56,937 bases of DNA, taken from NCBI GenBank assembly GCA_017694655.1, contig JADIMQ010000128.1, positions 1 to 56,937 on the forward strand. Reading direction: 5' to 3'. Numbering within the stretch: position 1 is the stretch's first letter; each line of letters starts with the position of its first letter. A program made the translations under genes and the position numbers. Below, piece by piece: positions 44,169 to 53,749 of this stretch. Origin of the DNA: Candidatus Cryptobacteroides merdigallinarum (lineage in GTDB: Bacteria; Bacteroidota; Bacteroidia; Bacteroidales; UBA932). The notes beneath the pieces were generated by a model. It did not search any database, was not told the DNA's origin, and saw only the letters and a list, made by a program, of their open reading frames with translations.

Positions 44169-47100
44169 TCGGATACCTCCTTTCTCCGGTATATTTCATA
44201 GTAGAGCGCCGGCACGAAAAACAGACTGACGACTGTTCCTGTAATCATTCCGGCTATTATAACCAAAGACATCGGATACTGCAGGTCGTCGCCCATGCTT
44301 CCACGCGCCAGGAACGGACATACGGACAGTATGGTGGTAAGGGAAGTCATGACTATGGCCTTGAGCCTGCGCTGTCCGGCTTCCATTATCGCCCTGAGAA
44401 GCGGCTTCCCGGCCTTGCGCAGCTTGTTTATGGTGTCTATCTTGAGGATGGAATCGTTGATGACGATGCCGCATATCACCACCAGTCCGATCAGGGACAT
44501 CAGGTTTACCGATACTCCGGATATCCACAGCACGGCAAGGGCCCCGAAAATGTCTATCACGATTTCAGACATTATTATCAGGGGCTGCAGCAGGGATTCG
44601 AACTGGGATGCAAGAATAAGATACAGGAGAGCCAGGGCAATGAGGAGGACGACTGTCATTTCTCCGGTCATTTTCCTGTTTGAAAACCATGCTCCTCCGA
44701 AAGCGACATCGAAATTGCCGTCATCATGAACGACGGACTGCACCCCGTCCATAAGTCCGGAAGGATTGTTTCCCTGATAGTGCATTTCCACCGGATAGTA
44801 GCTTCCTTCCTTTCCGGAAACGATATATTTGAGGTCGGAGCCGTATGTCTGCACGGTAATGGCATTGAGCGGGATTTCATAACCGTCCTTCTTTACGGAG
44901 GATTTCCCGACGATGCTCTCTATGTCCATGACGCCTGTCCCCAATACGACGGGCAGAGTGCTGCTGCCCTGTACTATGTCGAACAGCCCGTTTTCATTTA
45001 TCGAATTCTTCAGGACAGTCATAATATCCTGGTAGGTGACACCGTACAGAGCCATTTTTTCAGGATCAGCCACATAAACCAGGTCTTTTTTCAGCGGCAC
45101 TTCCTGGATGCCGGCATCCGGGAAGGCTGCCGCGAGTTTCCCGACAAGGGAGGTAATCTGCTCTGGCTCTATTTCCGGAGCGGCCAGTGGTCTCAGTCTC
45201 GCCACTATGTCCGCTTCCCTGGATGCAAAAACGACATCGAATATGTTCCCGGAGTTTTCGAATCCGTACAGGCTCGATGGATATGCTTTATCCAGAAAGG
45301 AGGATATGTCTTTTTTCAAGTTGCCAAGGCTTCCGGCATCACTGCATTTCATATAAAGGCTGGTCCCGGATACCGCCTGCTCTCCGCTGTGCCCGAGGAC
45401 GAACTGCTGTGTCCCGACCAGGGATGTGATGTGGTCCGCATACTTCCGTGCCGCATCCTCAATTTCCCCTGTTCTCCGCTCGTTTTCAGCGAGTGATATC
45501 TGGCTGTTCCAGTCTACTTTCAACACTGTGTCGGTATATGTAATCTCGGGCAATTTTTCTTTGGGCATCCAGACAAGGCATGCGGCAGATCCGGCTGCAG
45601 ACAGGGAAAATACGGTCCAGCCGACCCATCTGTGGCGGAAGAGCCATTTCAGTCCGTCCTCGTACCACTTCTCCGCCCGGTCGAATGAAAATTTCTCAAG
45701 CAGTGCGCTTGGCCTGAATGCCGGCTGTCTCCTGTACCAGCACCAGTAATATACAGGTATTATGGTTACAGTCACGATATAGGATGTCATCAGCACAATC
45801 GTCACGGCCAACGCCTGGTCGTGGAACAGTGCACCTGCGGTACCGCTGAGGAAAACAAGGGGGATGAACACGGCGCAAGTGGTAAGGACAGAGCTGAACA
45901 TGGCTCCGGTCACTTCTCTGGTTCCACGCACGACCGCCTGTTTCAGATTCTCGCCTCTGAACCATCTTGCCGTGATGTTGTCCGTGAGTATAATCGTGTT
46001 GTCTACCATCATGCCGACACCTATGATAAGCCCGGACAGCGATATTATGTTGATGGTAAGTCCTGCGGCATAGAATATCAGCATCGAGAATATCAGGGCC
46101 GAAGGGATGGTGAGGGCAACCAGTGCCGGGGATTTGAAGTCTCGCATGAACAGGAAGATGATCAGGCAGGCGAGGATTATTCCGGCTATGATGTTCGACG
46201 CGAGGTTGTCGATGGAGTATTTCAGGAGTTCCGTCTGGTCCCGGGTCACGGTGAATTCCACTTGTGGGTAGTCCCGGCTGAAACGCGAGACAAGATTTCC
46301 GACGCTTTTCCTCATGTCGGCCATCCTTGCGTCGCTCTGCTTTATCACGGCCATGGTCACGGCATCCTTCCCGTCGGACCTGACAAGTCCGCTGCGTTTC
46401 GCGGGATGCTCGATGACCTGTGCAATGTCCTTGACCTGAAGCAGTCTGCCGGAGACATTGATGTATATATCCTCTATGTCCTTCTTGTCTGAAGCGAATG
46501 ACTGGAACTTTACGTTGTACCGGTATTCTCCGTCCCTGATGGAAAGGCTTCCAAGGCGTATGTTGGCTTCTTCTATCAGTGATGCGAAGCTATCCTCCGG
46601 GATACCGAGACTGCGCAGGGCTTTTTCGTCCGGTATTATAAGGATTTCCGGATCGACATATCCACTCAGATCCACCATTGCCACTTCCTCAAGCTGCTCA
46701 AGCCGTTTGGAGACTACTTCCTCGGCGAAGCGGCTCATGTCGCTGAACCTGTCCGATACCGGAAAAAGGTCCCTGTCCGCATTTTCATGCAAAGGAAGAT
46801 CTTCTTTCAGGGTCATGTTTATGTAGAACACAGGAATGTCCGTTGCGTCCGACTTGAATACCTTTGGACGGTCTATGTCTTTCAGCCGGTCCATAGTCCT
46901 GTCTATTTTCTCGTTGACTTCTATGAACAGATAGTCCATATCCGACCCATGACTGAAAGAAAGTCTTATGGTGCAGCTCCCGTCCACGGATTCGCTTGTG
47001 ATATCCTCAAGGAAACTTGTCTGGATCAGTTGCTGACGCAAAGGACGGCTCACTGTCTCGTCGATTTCTCGTGCGGAAAGGTCCGGGGCTGTCACCTGCA

Positions 47101-47233
47101 CTGTTATGTATGGTATGTCCACATCCGGAATCAGGGATACAGGCAGCCTCCGGATACTGACTATACCGAGTACAGCCACTACAAGCAGAATCATGGTCAT
47201 CGTGACCGGCCTGTCCAACATTTGTTTCAGCAT
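44165..47233 (-). CDS. RND efflux permease subunit (first)
   Basis: 1022-residue RND permease, N-terminus 'MLKQMLDRPVTMTMILLVVA', followed by 'RLPVSLIPDVDIPYITVQVTAP', typical of the HAE1/AcrB-like group. TM4 carries 'IGVGMMVDNTIILTDN'; the second Asp of the usual DD pair is Asn. It starts four bases after the adaptor stop. With the adaptor, TolC and the second permease it should make a tripartite pump across both membranes. In this operon the natural cargo could be the NVEALA peptide (inference). Confidence 0.88.
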   Translation of the reverse strand: MLKQMLDRPVTMTMILLVVAVLGIVSIRRLPVSLIPDVDIPYITVQVTAPDLSAREIDETVSRPLRQQLIQTSFLEDITSESVDGSCTIRLSFSHGSDMDYLFIEVNEKIDRTMDRLKDIDRPKVFKSDATDIPVFYINMTLKEDLPLHENADRDLFPVSDRFSDMSRFAEEVVSKRLEQLEEVAMVDLSGYVDPEILIIPDEKALRSLGIPEDSFASLIEEANIRLGSLSIRDGEYRYNVKFQSFASDKKDIEDIYINVSGRLLQVKDIAQVIEHPAKRSGLVRSDGKDAVTMAVIKQSDARMADMRKSVGNLVSRFSRDYPQVEFTVTRDQTELLKYSIDNLASNIIAGIILACLIIFLFMRDFKSPALVALTIPSALIFSMLIFYAAGLTINIISLSGLIIGVGMMVDNTIILTDNITARWFRGENLKQAVVRGTREVTGAMFSSVLTTCAVFIPLVFLSGTAGALFHDQALAVTIVLMTSYIVTVTIIPVYYWCWYRRQPAFRPSALLEKFSFDRAEKWYEDGLKWLFRHRWVGWTVFSLSAAGSAACLVWMPKEKLPEITYTDTVLKVDWNSQISLAENERRTGEIEDAARKYADHITSLVGTQQFVLGHSGEQAVSGTSLYMKCSDAGSLGNLKKDISSFLDKAYPSSLYGFENSGNIFDVVFASREADIVARLRPLAAPEIEPEQITSLVGKLAAAFPDAGIQEVPLKKDLVYVADPEKMALYGVTYQDIMTVLKNSINENGLFDIVQGSSTLPVVLGTGVMDIESIVGKSSVKKDGYEIPLNAITVQTYGSDLKYIVSGKEGSYYPVEMHYQGNNPSGLMDGVQSVVHDDGNFDVAFGGAWFSNRKMTGEMTVVLLIALALLYLILASQFESLLQPLIIMSEIVIDIFGALAVLWISGVSVNLMSLIGLVVICGIVINDSILKIDTINKLRKAGKPLLRAIMEAGQRRLKAIVMTSLTTILSVCPFLARGSMGDDLQYPMSLVIIAGMITGTVVSLFFVPALYYEIYRRKEVSE

Positions 47234-47237
47234 GGCT

Positions 47238-48338
47238 TCACCGTTTTACGCTGACTTCCGATCCGTCCGCAAGATTGAGGTTCCCGGAGACTATCACGCT
47301 GTCTCCGGGGGAAAGTTCCGCCCCGCGTTCCTCGTTGGCGACCACGGCGTATTCAGCACTGTTGGCCATAAGGACGTGGACGTATGTCCACAGGGCCTTT
47401 CCTCCGGATGCCCTGAAGAGAACTTCCTGGTTGTCCCGTATCAGGACGGCGTTCTTAGGTACTACAAGCATATCAGGCACGGTACGCACTACCGTGACCT
47501 TCACGTTCATGCCGTCTACGAGGGTCCCGTCGTTCACTACCCTCGCTTTCACCGATGCCTGGCCGTTCTTGTCTATGGCAGGGTTGACTGATACTATTTT
47601 TCCGTGCAGGGTACGCGGTTCTCCGGAAAATGGCGTTACCATGGCGTCCATCCCTTTCCGGATGAAAGGATATTCAGACTCGAGAATGGTGAAGTCTACA
47701 TCGAAGCTGCTGTCGTCGATTATGGTGCAGAAAGCTTCCGTACCGCTCATGTCGTGCTCTCTCAACTTTATGTCAGCCACTTTTCCTCCGAAAGGAGCAC
47801 GGAGCACGGTGCCGGCAAGATTGAATTCTGCTTTCCTGAGGCCGTTCCATGCATCACCATAGCCGGAGCGTATCCTTGCCATCTTTTTTATATCCGCAGG
47901 GACGGATGCGGTGTCTCTTTCCGGGTAGCCGAGACCTGCAAGGACGTCGAGATAGTCAAGTTCCGCCTTTTCCAAGGCTATTCTTGCCGATTCGGTCTCC
48001 AGTTCCTGTTCCGTGGCGTCCTGGACGGCAAGTTCCGCACCTTTTTCCACCCGCTGTCCGTTTTCTACGGCTATCTCCGATATTATGCCTTGCGATTTGA
48101 AGGCCATAGAGCTCCGTGCCGCTGCGGACAGGCGTCCGTTCGCAATGAGTTCTATCTTGAAATCCTTCTTTTCAAGTCTGATTGCATCAACACTGTTTAT
48201 CTCCGGCTTGTATTTCAGCCGCGCGTTTTCCATATCTCCGCTGCCTCTGTTTCCTGTGCAGCCGGAAACAGTCATGAATATAATAGCTCCGGATACGACG
48301 TGTGTCCCGAAAAATCCTTTTATCATGTCTCGAATCAT
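47238..48338 (-). CDS. Periplasmic adaptor (HlyD/MFP family) lipoprotein
   Basis: 366-residue membrane-fusion protein linking the RND permeases to TolC. Lipobox 'TVSGC' (Cys27) anchors it to the inner membrane. Barrel-sandwich (lipoyl) halves are at 'SQGIISEIAVENGQRVEKGAEL' and 'GTVLRAPFGGKVADIKL', with an alpha-hairpin of ~60 residues between, then a beta-barrel and a membrane-proximal domain. It follows the TolC gene after a 99-base gap that holds no gene. Confidence 0.88.
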   Translation of the reverse strand: MIRDMIKGFFGTHVVSGAIIFMTVSGCTGNRGSGDMENARLKYKPEINSVDAIRLEKKDFKIELIANGRLSAAARSSMAFKSQGIISEIAVENGQRVEKGAELAVQDATEQELETESARIALEKAELDYLDVLAGLGYPERDTASVPADIKKMARIRSGYGDAWNGLRKAEFNLAGTVLRAPFGGKVADIKLREHDMSGTEAFCTIIDDSSFDVDFTILESEYPFIRKGMDAMVTPFSGEPRTLHGKIVSVNPAIDKNGQASVKARVVNDGTLVDGMNVKVTVVRTVPDMLVVPKNAVLIRDNQEVLFRASGGKALWTYVHVLMANSAEYAVVANEERGAELSPGDSVIVSGNLNLADGSEVSVKR

Positions 48339-48437
48339 CGTTGGTATTGTTTTGATATCCGTTCTCTCTTATGATGCTATGTCTCAAGACTTTGTCCTGC
48401 TCCTTAGTTTGACTTGCCGAATCTTGTCGAATTCACG

Positions 48438-49976
48438 TTATTTTATCAGTTCTTCAAAATCCACTTCTATGTCTTTCCCTTCGATGAAGTCGAAGAGTGT
48501 CAGTTGTCTTATTGCGTAATAATAACTCCAATAGCTGCTCAGGTCTCCGATGTATTTCTCCGTAGCCGTGTCGCACTCGCTTTGAGCCGTGTTCAGTTCC
48601 ATAACGGAAGCAGTGCCTCGCCGGAACCTGTCCATGACCAGCGAATACCTTTCCCGGGCTACACGGCTGGCCCTCTCGGATGCCATACACTGCTGTCTCT
48701 GGCTGTTGAACTGTCCTACAGCCGTGTAGACCTGCCTGCGGTAGTCGTTTTCAGCCTGTTCTACCTGTGCCTCTACGGCCTCCGCCTGCGCTTCTGCCTC
48801 CTTTACCCTGCCGCGCCCCAGTCCCCAGTCGAAGATAGGGATGCTGAATGTGATGCCGACCACCTCCTGGTCCACAAGGTTTTTGTATGTCTCCCGGAAC
48901 GCTGCGTCGGAGTTCGACAGTCCGAATTTTGCCCTGAACGACACAGAGGCACCCCTGTCCGCCTTGGCCCTGGCTATGTCGGATTCTGCCGTCAGTGTCT
49001 TTATCTCGTTGTCGAGCCGGAAACTCGAGTTCTTTATGGCTTTCTCCATCACCATATCGTAGTCCATCCATATATCCGGAAGATGAGGTTCAGCTACCGG
49101 GATGATTTCCATCCGCTCGTCATATCCTAAAAGAGAGTTCATCTGCATCTGCGCCTCTTTTACCTTCACCGCGGTTTCGTTTATCGAAATGCTGTCGTTG
49201 AGCATGCGCAGTTCCAGCTGCAGGTATTCGTCCTTTGTCACGCTCCCGAGTACCAGGCGCTGCGCCGCTACCGAAAACATCTGCATGGTGTTCCTGTAGT
49301 TCGACACTGCCGTGTCATGCGCCTTGCGGGCGAGCATAAGGTCGAAATAGCAGGTGACGGCGTCTATCGTGACCTGCTCCATGGATTCTATGTACGCCCT
49401 TTTGGCATACTCGTACTTTTTTGGGGAAATTTTCTTTTCCCACTTGAAGCTGTTGTATGAAAGGAGCGGCTGCTCATACTCGAAAGTCACCGGCTGGGCA
49501 TACCAGGTCTTCCCGAAGTCTGCCCCGAACTGGTCTATCCTCGACAGGTCCGTATAAAGGGATACCGTACCGCCTGTAAAGGGTAGGTTCTGGACTACGG
49601 ACAATCCGAGGCTGTTCTGCATATTGTAGTTGCTGGTGTAGACGAGTTCTCCTGTCTCGTAGTTCTGGAGCTGGCGGAGCGAGCGGTCGAAAGACGCAAG
49701 GTTCCCGTACAGGTTCAGAGACGGCAGCCTGCTTGCCTTGTAGGACCTGTATGCCCAGTAGTCCGACACGAACGATGCCTTTGCCTCTATCGCCGCGACG
49801 GAGTTGCTCCGTGCCACGTCAATTACCTGCTCCAAAGTCATTTCGCTTGTCTGCTGCGCCAGTATTTCGCCGGGAAAGGTCGCCATGGATATCCACAGAG
49901 ATAGCAGCACAGCGAGCCTGTCAGCGTAAAAATTCTTCTGTTTGTTGCAGCCTTTTATTTCCGATACAGTTTTCAT
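48438..49976 (-). CDS. TolC-family outer-membrane efflux protein
   Basis: 512-residue outer-membrane channel component. N-terminal signal region ends near 'PGEILAQQ'. Two repeated halves of long coiled helices are visible ('MTLEQVIDVARSNSVAAIEAK' at the start of the first; Ala/Glu-rich 'VKEAEAQAEAVEAQVEQAEN' in the second) with barrel strands ('VVGITFSIPIFDWGLGRGRV'). It overlaps the signal peptidase stop by four bases (ATGA), tying export machinery and peptidase into one translational unit. Confidence 0.87.
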   Translation of the reverse strand: MKTVSEIKGCNKQKNFYADRLAVLLSLWISMATFPGEILAQQTSEMTLEQVIDVARSNSVAAIEAKASFVSDYWAYRSYKASRLPSLNLYGNLASFDRSLRQLQNYETGELVYTSNYNMQNSLGLSVVQNLPFTGGTVSLYTDLSRIDQFGADFGKTWYAQPVTFEYEQPLLSYNSFKWEKKISPKKYEYAKRAYIESMEQVTIDAVTCYFDLMLARKAHDTAVSNYRNTMQMFSVAAQRLVLGSVTKDEYLQLELRMLNDSISINETAVKVKEAQMQMNSLLGYDERMEIIPVAEPHLPDIWMDYDMVMEKAIKNSSFRLDNEIKTLTAESDIARAKADRGASVSFRAKFGLSNSDAAFRETYKNLVDQEVVGITFSIPIFDWGLGRGRVKEAEAQAEAVEAQVEQAENDYRRQVYTAVGQFNSQRQQCMASERASRVARERYSLVMDRFRRGTASVMELNTAQSECDTATEKYIGDLSSYWSYYYAIRQLTLFDFIEGKDIEVDFEELIK

Positions 49977-50833
49977 ATCTTTTTCATGAACTTTCTTCCG
50001 TTCTTTCCGCCATCCGAAAACATTATTCTCGTCGCTATTCCGACGATATATTCTTCCGGGACAAGTCCTATATAGCGGCTGTCCTTGGAGTTCAAGACAT
50101 TGTCTCCGCCTAAGAAATACCAGTTTTCCATGAAGACATATTCCCTGAGTTCCTGACTACCGAGATACACTCTCCCTTTCCTGACTCGCGGCAGAATGCC
50201 TGTCTCGTATTCTATCATCCGTCCGTACAGTCTTACGGTATTTTTATCCATCGCGACTCTGTCACCCTTGCCCGGAATATACATCGGCCCGAAATCCTTT
50301 ATCGTCCATCCGTAATCCGCTGAAAAAGGATACGCTTTCCATATGCCTTTCATCCGTGCCAATGCCGAATCCGGGGTTTCTTTCAGTTCCTGCTGGTTAT
50401 CCTCCACTCCGAATACCATATCCCCGCACCGTCCGTTCCGGTAATATCCGTCTTCTATGGACACCGTATCCCCGGGACAGCCTATGCATCTTTTTGCATA
50501 GACATAGTTTATCCTGAACTCTATCTTCTTCCGTCCTTGTCCGTACGGATAATTGAACACAACCACATCTCCAGGTCTTATTTTCCTGAGTCCCGGCATT
50601 CTGAAACTTTCGACATCAGGACTCGAAAAATCGTATGAAGTGTATATCCTCGCGCCCATCAGCAGTTTGTTGACCAAGATGCGGTCGCCGGCCTCGAGAG
50701 TAGGGGACATCGACTCTCCTCCGATTCTGAACCGGTCGCATACGAATATCGGTAGGATGACGGCAAAGGCCGCCACGGCAGCCACCGTACAGGCCGTCGC
50801 TTTAAGTATCCTGTATATAAGCCGCTTCTTCAT
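49973..50833 (-). CDS. lepB: Signal peptidase I (S26), extra copy in peptide operon
   Basis: 286-residue leader peptidase with one N-terminal TM (~10-31). Catalytic Ser41 in box B 'GESMSPTLEAGDRILVNK' and general-base Lys114 in box D 'YAKRCIGCPGDTVSI'; box E 'GGDNVLNSKDSRYIGLVP' completes the active site. It is embedded between an O-antigen-ligase-like gene and TolC with four-base overlaps on both sides, so it is probably not the housekeeping copy. It could cleave the membrane leader of the NVEALA precursor at the head of the operon (inference). Confidence 0.87.
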   Translation of the reverse strand: MKKRLIYRILKATACTVAAVAAFAVILPIFVCDRFRIGGESMSPTLEAGDRILVNKLLMGARIYTSYDFSSPDVESFRMPGLRKIRPGDVVVFNYPYGQGRKKIEFRINYVYAKRCIGCPGDTVSIEDGYYRNGRCGDMVFGVEDNQQELKETPDSALARMKGIWKAYPFSADYGWTIKDFGPMYIPGKGDRVAMDKNTVRLYGRMIEYETGILPRVRKGRVYLGSQELREYVFMENWYFLGGDNVLNSKDSRYIGLVPEEYIVGIATRIMFSDGGKNGRKFMKKI

Positions 50834-52437
50834 TCCATCCTGCCGATTTTGTCTTCTACGTTTTGCCGTAGCTTCATCATAGCCCGATTTTTGGGATTCA
50901 CCTCCATTCCGAGTATTTCCCGGCCTGTCTCCAAGGCTTCTTCCCTCCTGCCCTGACTTTCCTGAAGCTCCATCAGCAGGACCAGCGGATACAGCCTTCC
51001 CGGCACCATATAATGCGCTTTCTCCAATGCTTCTGCTGCCTTGCCGTAGTTCCCTGCCGCCGCGTGGTTTTTCCCGATGATATTCCAGAACATCGGATCC
51101 GAAGATATCGTTGTGCCTTCGTAGAGAATCCCGTTGCTTTCCATATAATTGCCGGCTTTATGCAAGGCATAGCCATAGTCGTACAGGTATCTGAAATTCC
51201 AACGCATGGCCGGATAAATCCCCTCATATTCCTCTAACGCGTCCTCGTACTGCTCCATCGAAGCCCGGTATTTTGCCGTTTCCCATATTTCCTTGTCTTT
51301 CTGCCTTTCCTTGTACCGAGGCAGACATAAGATTATAAGAGCCATGACTATGGCGGCGGCCGGAGCATTGGCCGCAATGCCGGTTCTTTCCGTTCCGGAT
51401 TCCCCGGCTGCCATTGCAAACAGCGATACGACAAGTACGGTGGTCTGCCAGACAGACATGGGATATGAGAAAAATCCGAATACGGCTGCAGCCAACAGTC
51501 CGTAACCGAAAACATTCCCGGTCTTCAAAAGAACTGTAATTGCGACTGCCGTCACTGAGACCGCGAGCATAAGCCCGATGATGCCTGTCTCCATCCCGAT
51601 TTTCAGGTATTCGTTGAAAGCGTATTCGGGACATCCTGCCACCTTTACGACAGCTTCGTTCCTGTCCGCACTCCTGAAATAAGCCTCCTGCGCTTTCCCG
51701 TATGAGCCTCCAAACGTCCCGGGACCTGTCCCGGACAACGGGGCAGCTGCTATGGCCCTTGTCTCCATGTTCCAGATATGCAGCCTCCCGAGTGCCGAAT
51801 CCTTTTTCATCATGAAAACACCGAAAGACAAAACCAGAAGCAGGACAGTCAGAGATGCTGTCGTTATCTTATGCTTTCGCAGCCAGAAGCCTGCGCGGGT
51901 CTCTTTAAGGATGCACACAAGGACTGCGGAGGCGTATGCCGCCCATCCTGCCCTGCTCATCGTGGCGGGCAATACCATCAGCCCGAGTACGGCTGTCAGG
52001 ACCGGGATGCACAATGTCCGTATCCCGGAGTGCCTGTGCTGCACGGCAAAGGCAGTCGCTGTGGCGGCGGTCATGGCTATGAAGCCTCCGTAAGGGCCGG
52101 GATTGTCAAAACTTCCTGTCAGACGGAAGAGAAAGTGACCGGACGGCATCCGGCCTAAGACCTGCATGAGACCGGAGACAGATTCAGCGCAGGACCATAT
52201 ACATAAGGACAGGAAGAGCATGGGCAGTACATATTTCCTCCCGAGACTTGCTGCAAGCCGGACTACCGTATAAAGCAGCAGATACGGAAGCATATCCTGC
52301 AGGCATGCGTCCGTCACCGGCTGTCTGTTCACAACTGCCGAAAGGCAGTACATGACAAGCAGCCCAGCCAGCAGCATGTCTACGGGACTGAGTCCGTAGG
52401 GCAAGTCAAATCTATTCCGCAACACTCGAAAGGACAT
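50830..52437 (-). CDS. O-antigen-ligase-like membrane protein with C-terminal TPRs
   Basis: 535-residue polytopic membrane protein; I use the ATG complement at 52435-52437 rather than the track's TTG. About ten to twelve TM segments span residues ~15-370. Segments typical of Wzy/WaaL-type ligases are seen: 'GSFDNPGPYGGFIAM', 'ATMSRAGWAAYA' and 'GTGPGTFGGSYGKAQEAYF' in the large periplasmic loop. Residues ~390-535 are TPR-like helices ('QYEDALEEYEGIYP', 'GNYGKAAEALEKAHYMVPG'). Such proteins transfer or polymerise lipid-linked glycans. There are no sugar-nucleotide genes here, so its role in a peptide/efflux operon is unusual. Overlaps signal peptidase by four bases. Confidence 0.75.
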   Translation of the reverse strand: MSFRVLRNRFDLPYGLSPVDMLLAGLLVMYCLSAVVNRQPVTDACLQDMLPYLLLYTVVRLAASLGRKYVLPMLFLSLCIWSCAESVSGLMQVLGRMPSGHFLFRLTGSFDNPGPYGGFIAMTAATATAFAVQHRHSGIRTLCIPVLTAVLGLMVLPATMSRAGWAAYASAVLVCILKETRAGFWLRKHKITTASLTVLLLVLSFGVFMMKKDSALGRLHIWNMETRAIAAAPLSGTGPGTFGGSYGKAQEAYFRSADRNEAVVKVAGCPEYAFNEYLKIGMETGIIGLMLAVSVTAVAITVLLKTGNVFGYGLLAAAVFGFFSYPMSVWQTTVLVVSLFAMAAGESGTERTGIAANAPAAAIVMALIILCLPRYKERQKDKEIWETAKYRASMEQYEDALEEYEGIYPAMRWNFRYLYDYGYALHKAGNYMESNGILYEGTTISSDPMFWNIIGKNHAAAGNYGKAAEALEKAHYMVPGRLYPLVLLMELQESQGRREEALETGREILGMEVNPKNRAMMKLRQNVEDKIGRME

Positions 52438-52445
52438 ATATTCTG

Positions 52446-53492
52446 TCAAAGTAAAAAGCTCAAGTCGTAACGAACTATCCTGTCTTCAATTCTTTCATGA
52501 CAGTACAGGTACCCCGTACGATTGTCGAATGCCATATTGTCAATATTTTCAGTGACATCGATATCATACAGGAAATGTCCGTTCCAGTCGAATATGTGGA
52601 TCGACGTACCTTGATCCTTATTATATGTGCTGCTTATCGGCACTCCCTTATACGTGGCAAATATATAGTCTTGCGTCGACGTTACACCAGTGTAGTAATC
52701 TATATTGTCTTTCCATATCCTCTTGTATAGAATTGATTTCCACTTCTTGTATGCAGGATCCACGGCAAAAGAGAGTACCTGACCGGATTCGGTATCCATA
52801 ATGCAGAATTGAGGGAAAAGCAGCATGAATCCAGCCACTTTTCCAGAGCAGCCGTCATTTGCCAGAATGTTGCTTAAATGAGTGACATATTGTTTTCCAT
52901 CCGCCTGTTTAAACAAGCTGAATGTCTGAGATATGGCTCCATTGTTTTCGATTAAGTTAAAAACGAATTCATTGTCTTCAAACAGCATGACAAACTGTTC
53001 TTCATCGGGCATAGGCATCCATTCGAGAACGGTTGACGGCAAATCATACTCCCGGATAATGGAAGTATGTCCGGATTCGAGCGATTCATTTACGTCTACA
53101 ATATATGCTTTCCCCATGTCATATAAGTTAATGCCGGGAGTTTGAGAATTGCTTCCAGTCAAACGAGGATCGATCATCTCACCCGGGCCTCGTCCTTTAC
53201 GGATAAAAGCGCCGAGATAGTTGAATGTATTGATAGAATATGCCTTGAAACAATATTGCCCCGGGTCGGCAATTTGCTCCTCAATTACAAGAACAGAATC
53301 ATCTACGATCTGGAGATTGTAGCTTTGAAGGACTTCAGGAAACGAGAAGTTGAAAGCCGTATCGCGGATTTGCGATACGGTTACTTCCGGTCTGACTAAC
53401 TTTACAGGGACATTATATACAATTCCTGTCCTGCTGCAAGATGCAGTAAAAACAGCTGTCAGAAAAAATAAAATTCGCGCAATGCCTTTCAT
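52446..53492 (-). CDS. 6-bladed beta-propeller lipoprotein (BF3886-like) 1
   Basis: 348-residue lipoprotein of the 6-bladed beta-propeller family (DUF5128-like), found in Bacteroidales next to NVEALA peptides. The chosen ATG is five residues inside the track ORF and gives signal 'MKGIARILFFLTAVFTASC' (lipobox Cys19). Typical features: 'GAFIRKGRGPGEMIDP' and the C-terminal blade 'IHIFDWNGHFLYDIDV'. It begins five bases after the stop of NVEALA remnant B, so the two are paired on the message. The ligand is unknown; a peptide or glycan receptor is possible. Confidence 0.82.
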   Translation of the reverse strand: MKGIARILFFLTAVFTASCSRTGIVYNVPVKLVRPEVTVSQIRDTAFNFSFPEVLQSYNLQIVDDSVLVIEEQIADPGQYCFKAYSINTFNYLGAFIRKGRGPGEMIDPRLTGSNSQTPGINLYDMGKAYIVDVNESLESGHTSIIREYDLPSTVLEWMPMPDEEQFVMLFEDNEFVFNLIENNGAISQTFSLFKQADGKQYVTHLSNILANDGCSGKVAGFMLLFPQFCIMDTESGQVLSFAVDPAYKKWKSILYKRIWKDNIDYYTGVTSTQDYIFATYKGVPISSTYNKDQGTSIHIFDWNGHFLYDIDVTENIDNMAFDNRTGYLYCHERIEDRIVRYDLSFLL

Positions 53493-53497
53493 GAAAA

Positions 53498-53749
53498 TCA
53501 ATTGCAAAATGCCACAAAATCCAGTCTGTATTTTTGGGGAGTTTCATTACAGTTTGTACAGCGAGGCATCAGGTGCTTTCCTGGATTGCCGCTTTGCGAA
53601 CACATTACCCCTAAACTTCCTGATTCTCCCCTTGCCAACGCCTCGACATTGGCATTGAACAATTCATTCATGGAGTTGCTTTCGTTTTTGACGTAAACGA
53701 AAGCAGAAACCGCTGCGGCGACCTCATGATCATGACTGTGGAAGAAATG
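53498..53749 (-). pseudogene. Leaderless NVEALA peptide remnant/cassette (B)
   Basis: Not in the ORF track. Directly after the TAG of beta-propeller 2, and in the same frame, an open stretch of 83 codons reads 'VAAAVSAFVYVKNESNSMNE' then 'LFNANVEALARGESG' and a tail with four Cys (spacing C-X13-C-X2-C-X14-C). The leader half matches the intact peptide A closely, but its first ~13 residues and start codon are missing. Only an internal ATG (complement 53669-53671, 57 residues) could initiate. The tail is unrelated to that of A except for the four Cys. It is either a 5'-truncated gene or a silent cassette. Confidence 0.75.
53653..53719 (-). repeat. 67-bp direct repeat, copy in NVEALA remnant B
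   Basis: Matches 56664-56730 in the intact NVEALA gene without gaps, 61 of 67 bases by my count. It covers the leader end and the start of the NVEALA core. The copies are in the same orientation 3,011 bases apart, so recombination between them would replace the tail of the intact peptide and delete the intervening genes, while gene conversion would swap only the tail. Confidence 0.85.

Noticed and set aside
53498-53749. Reading remnant B as a normal gene from its internal ATG
   Set aside because: The product would lack the membrane leader that defines the family; listed as a truncated copy or cassette instead, though leaderless translation cannot be excluded.
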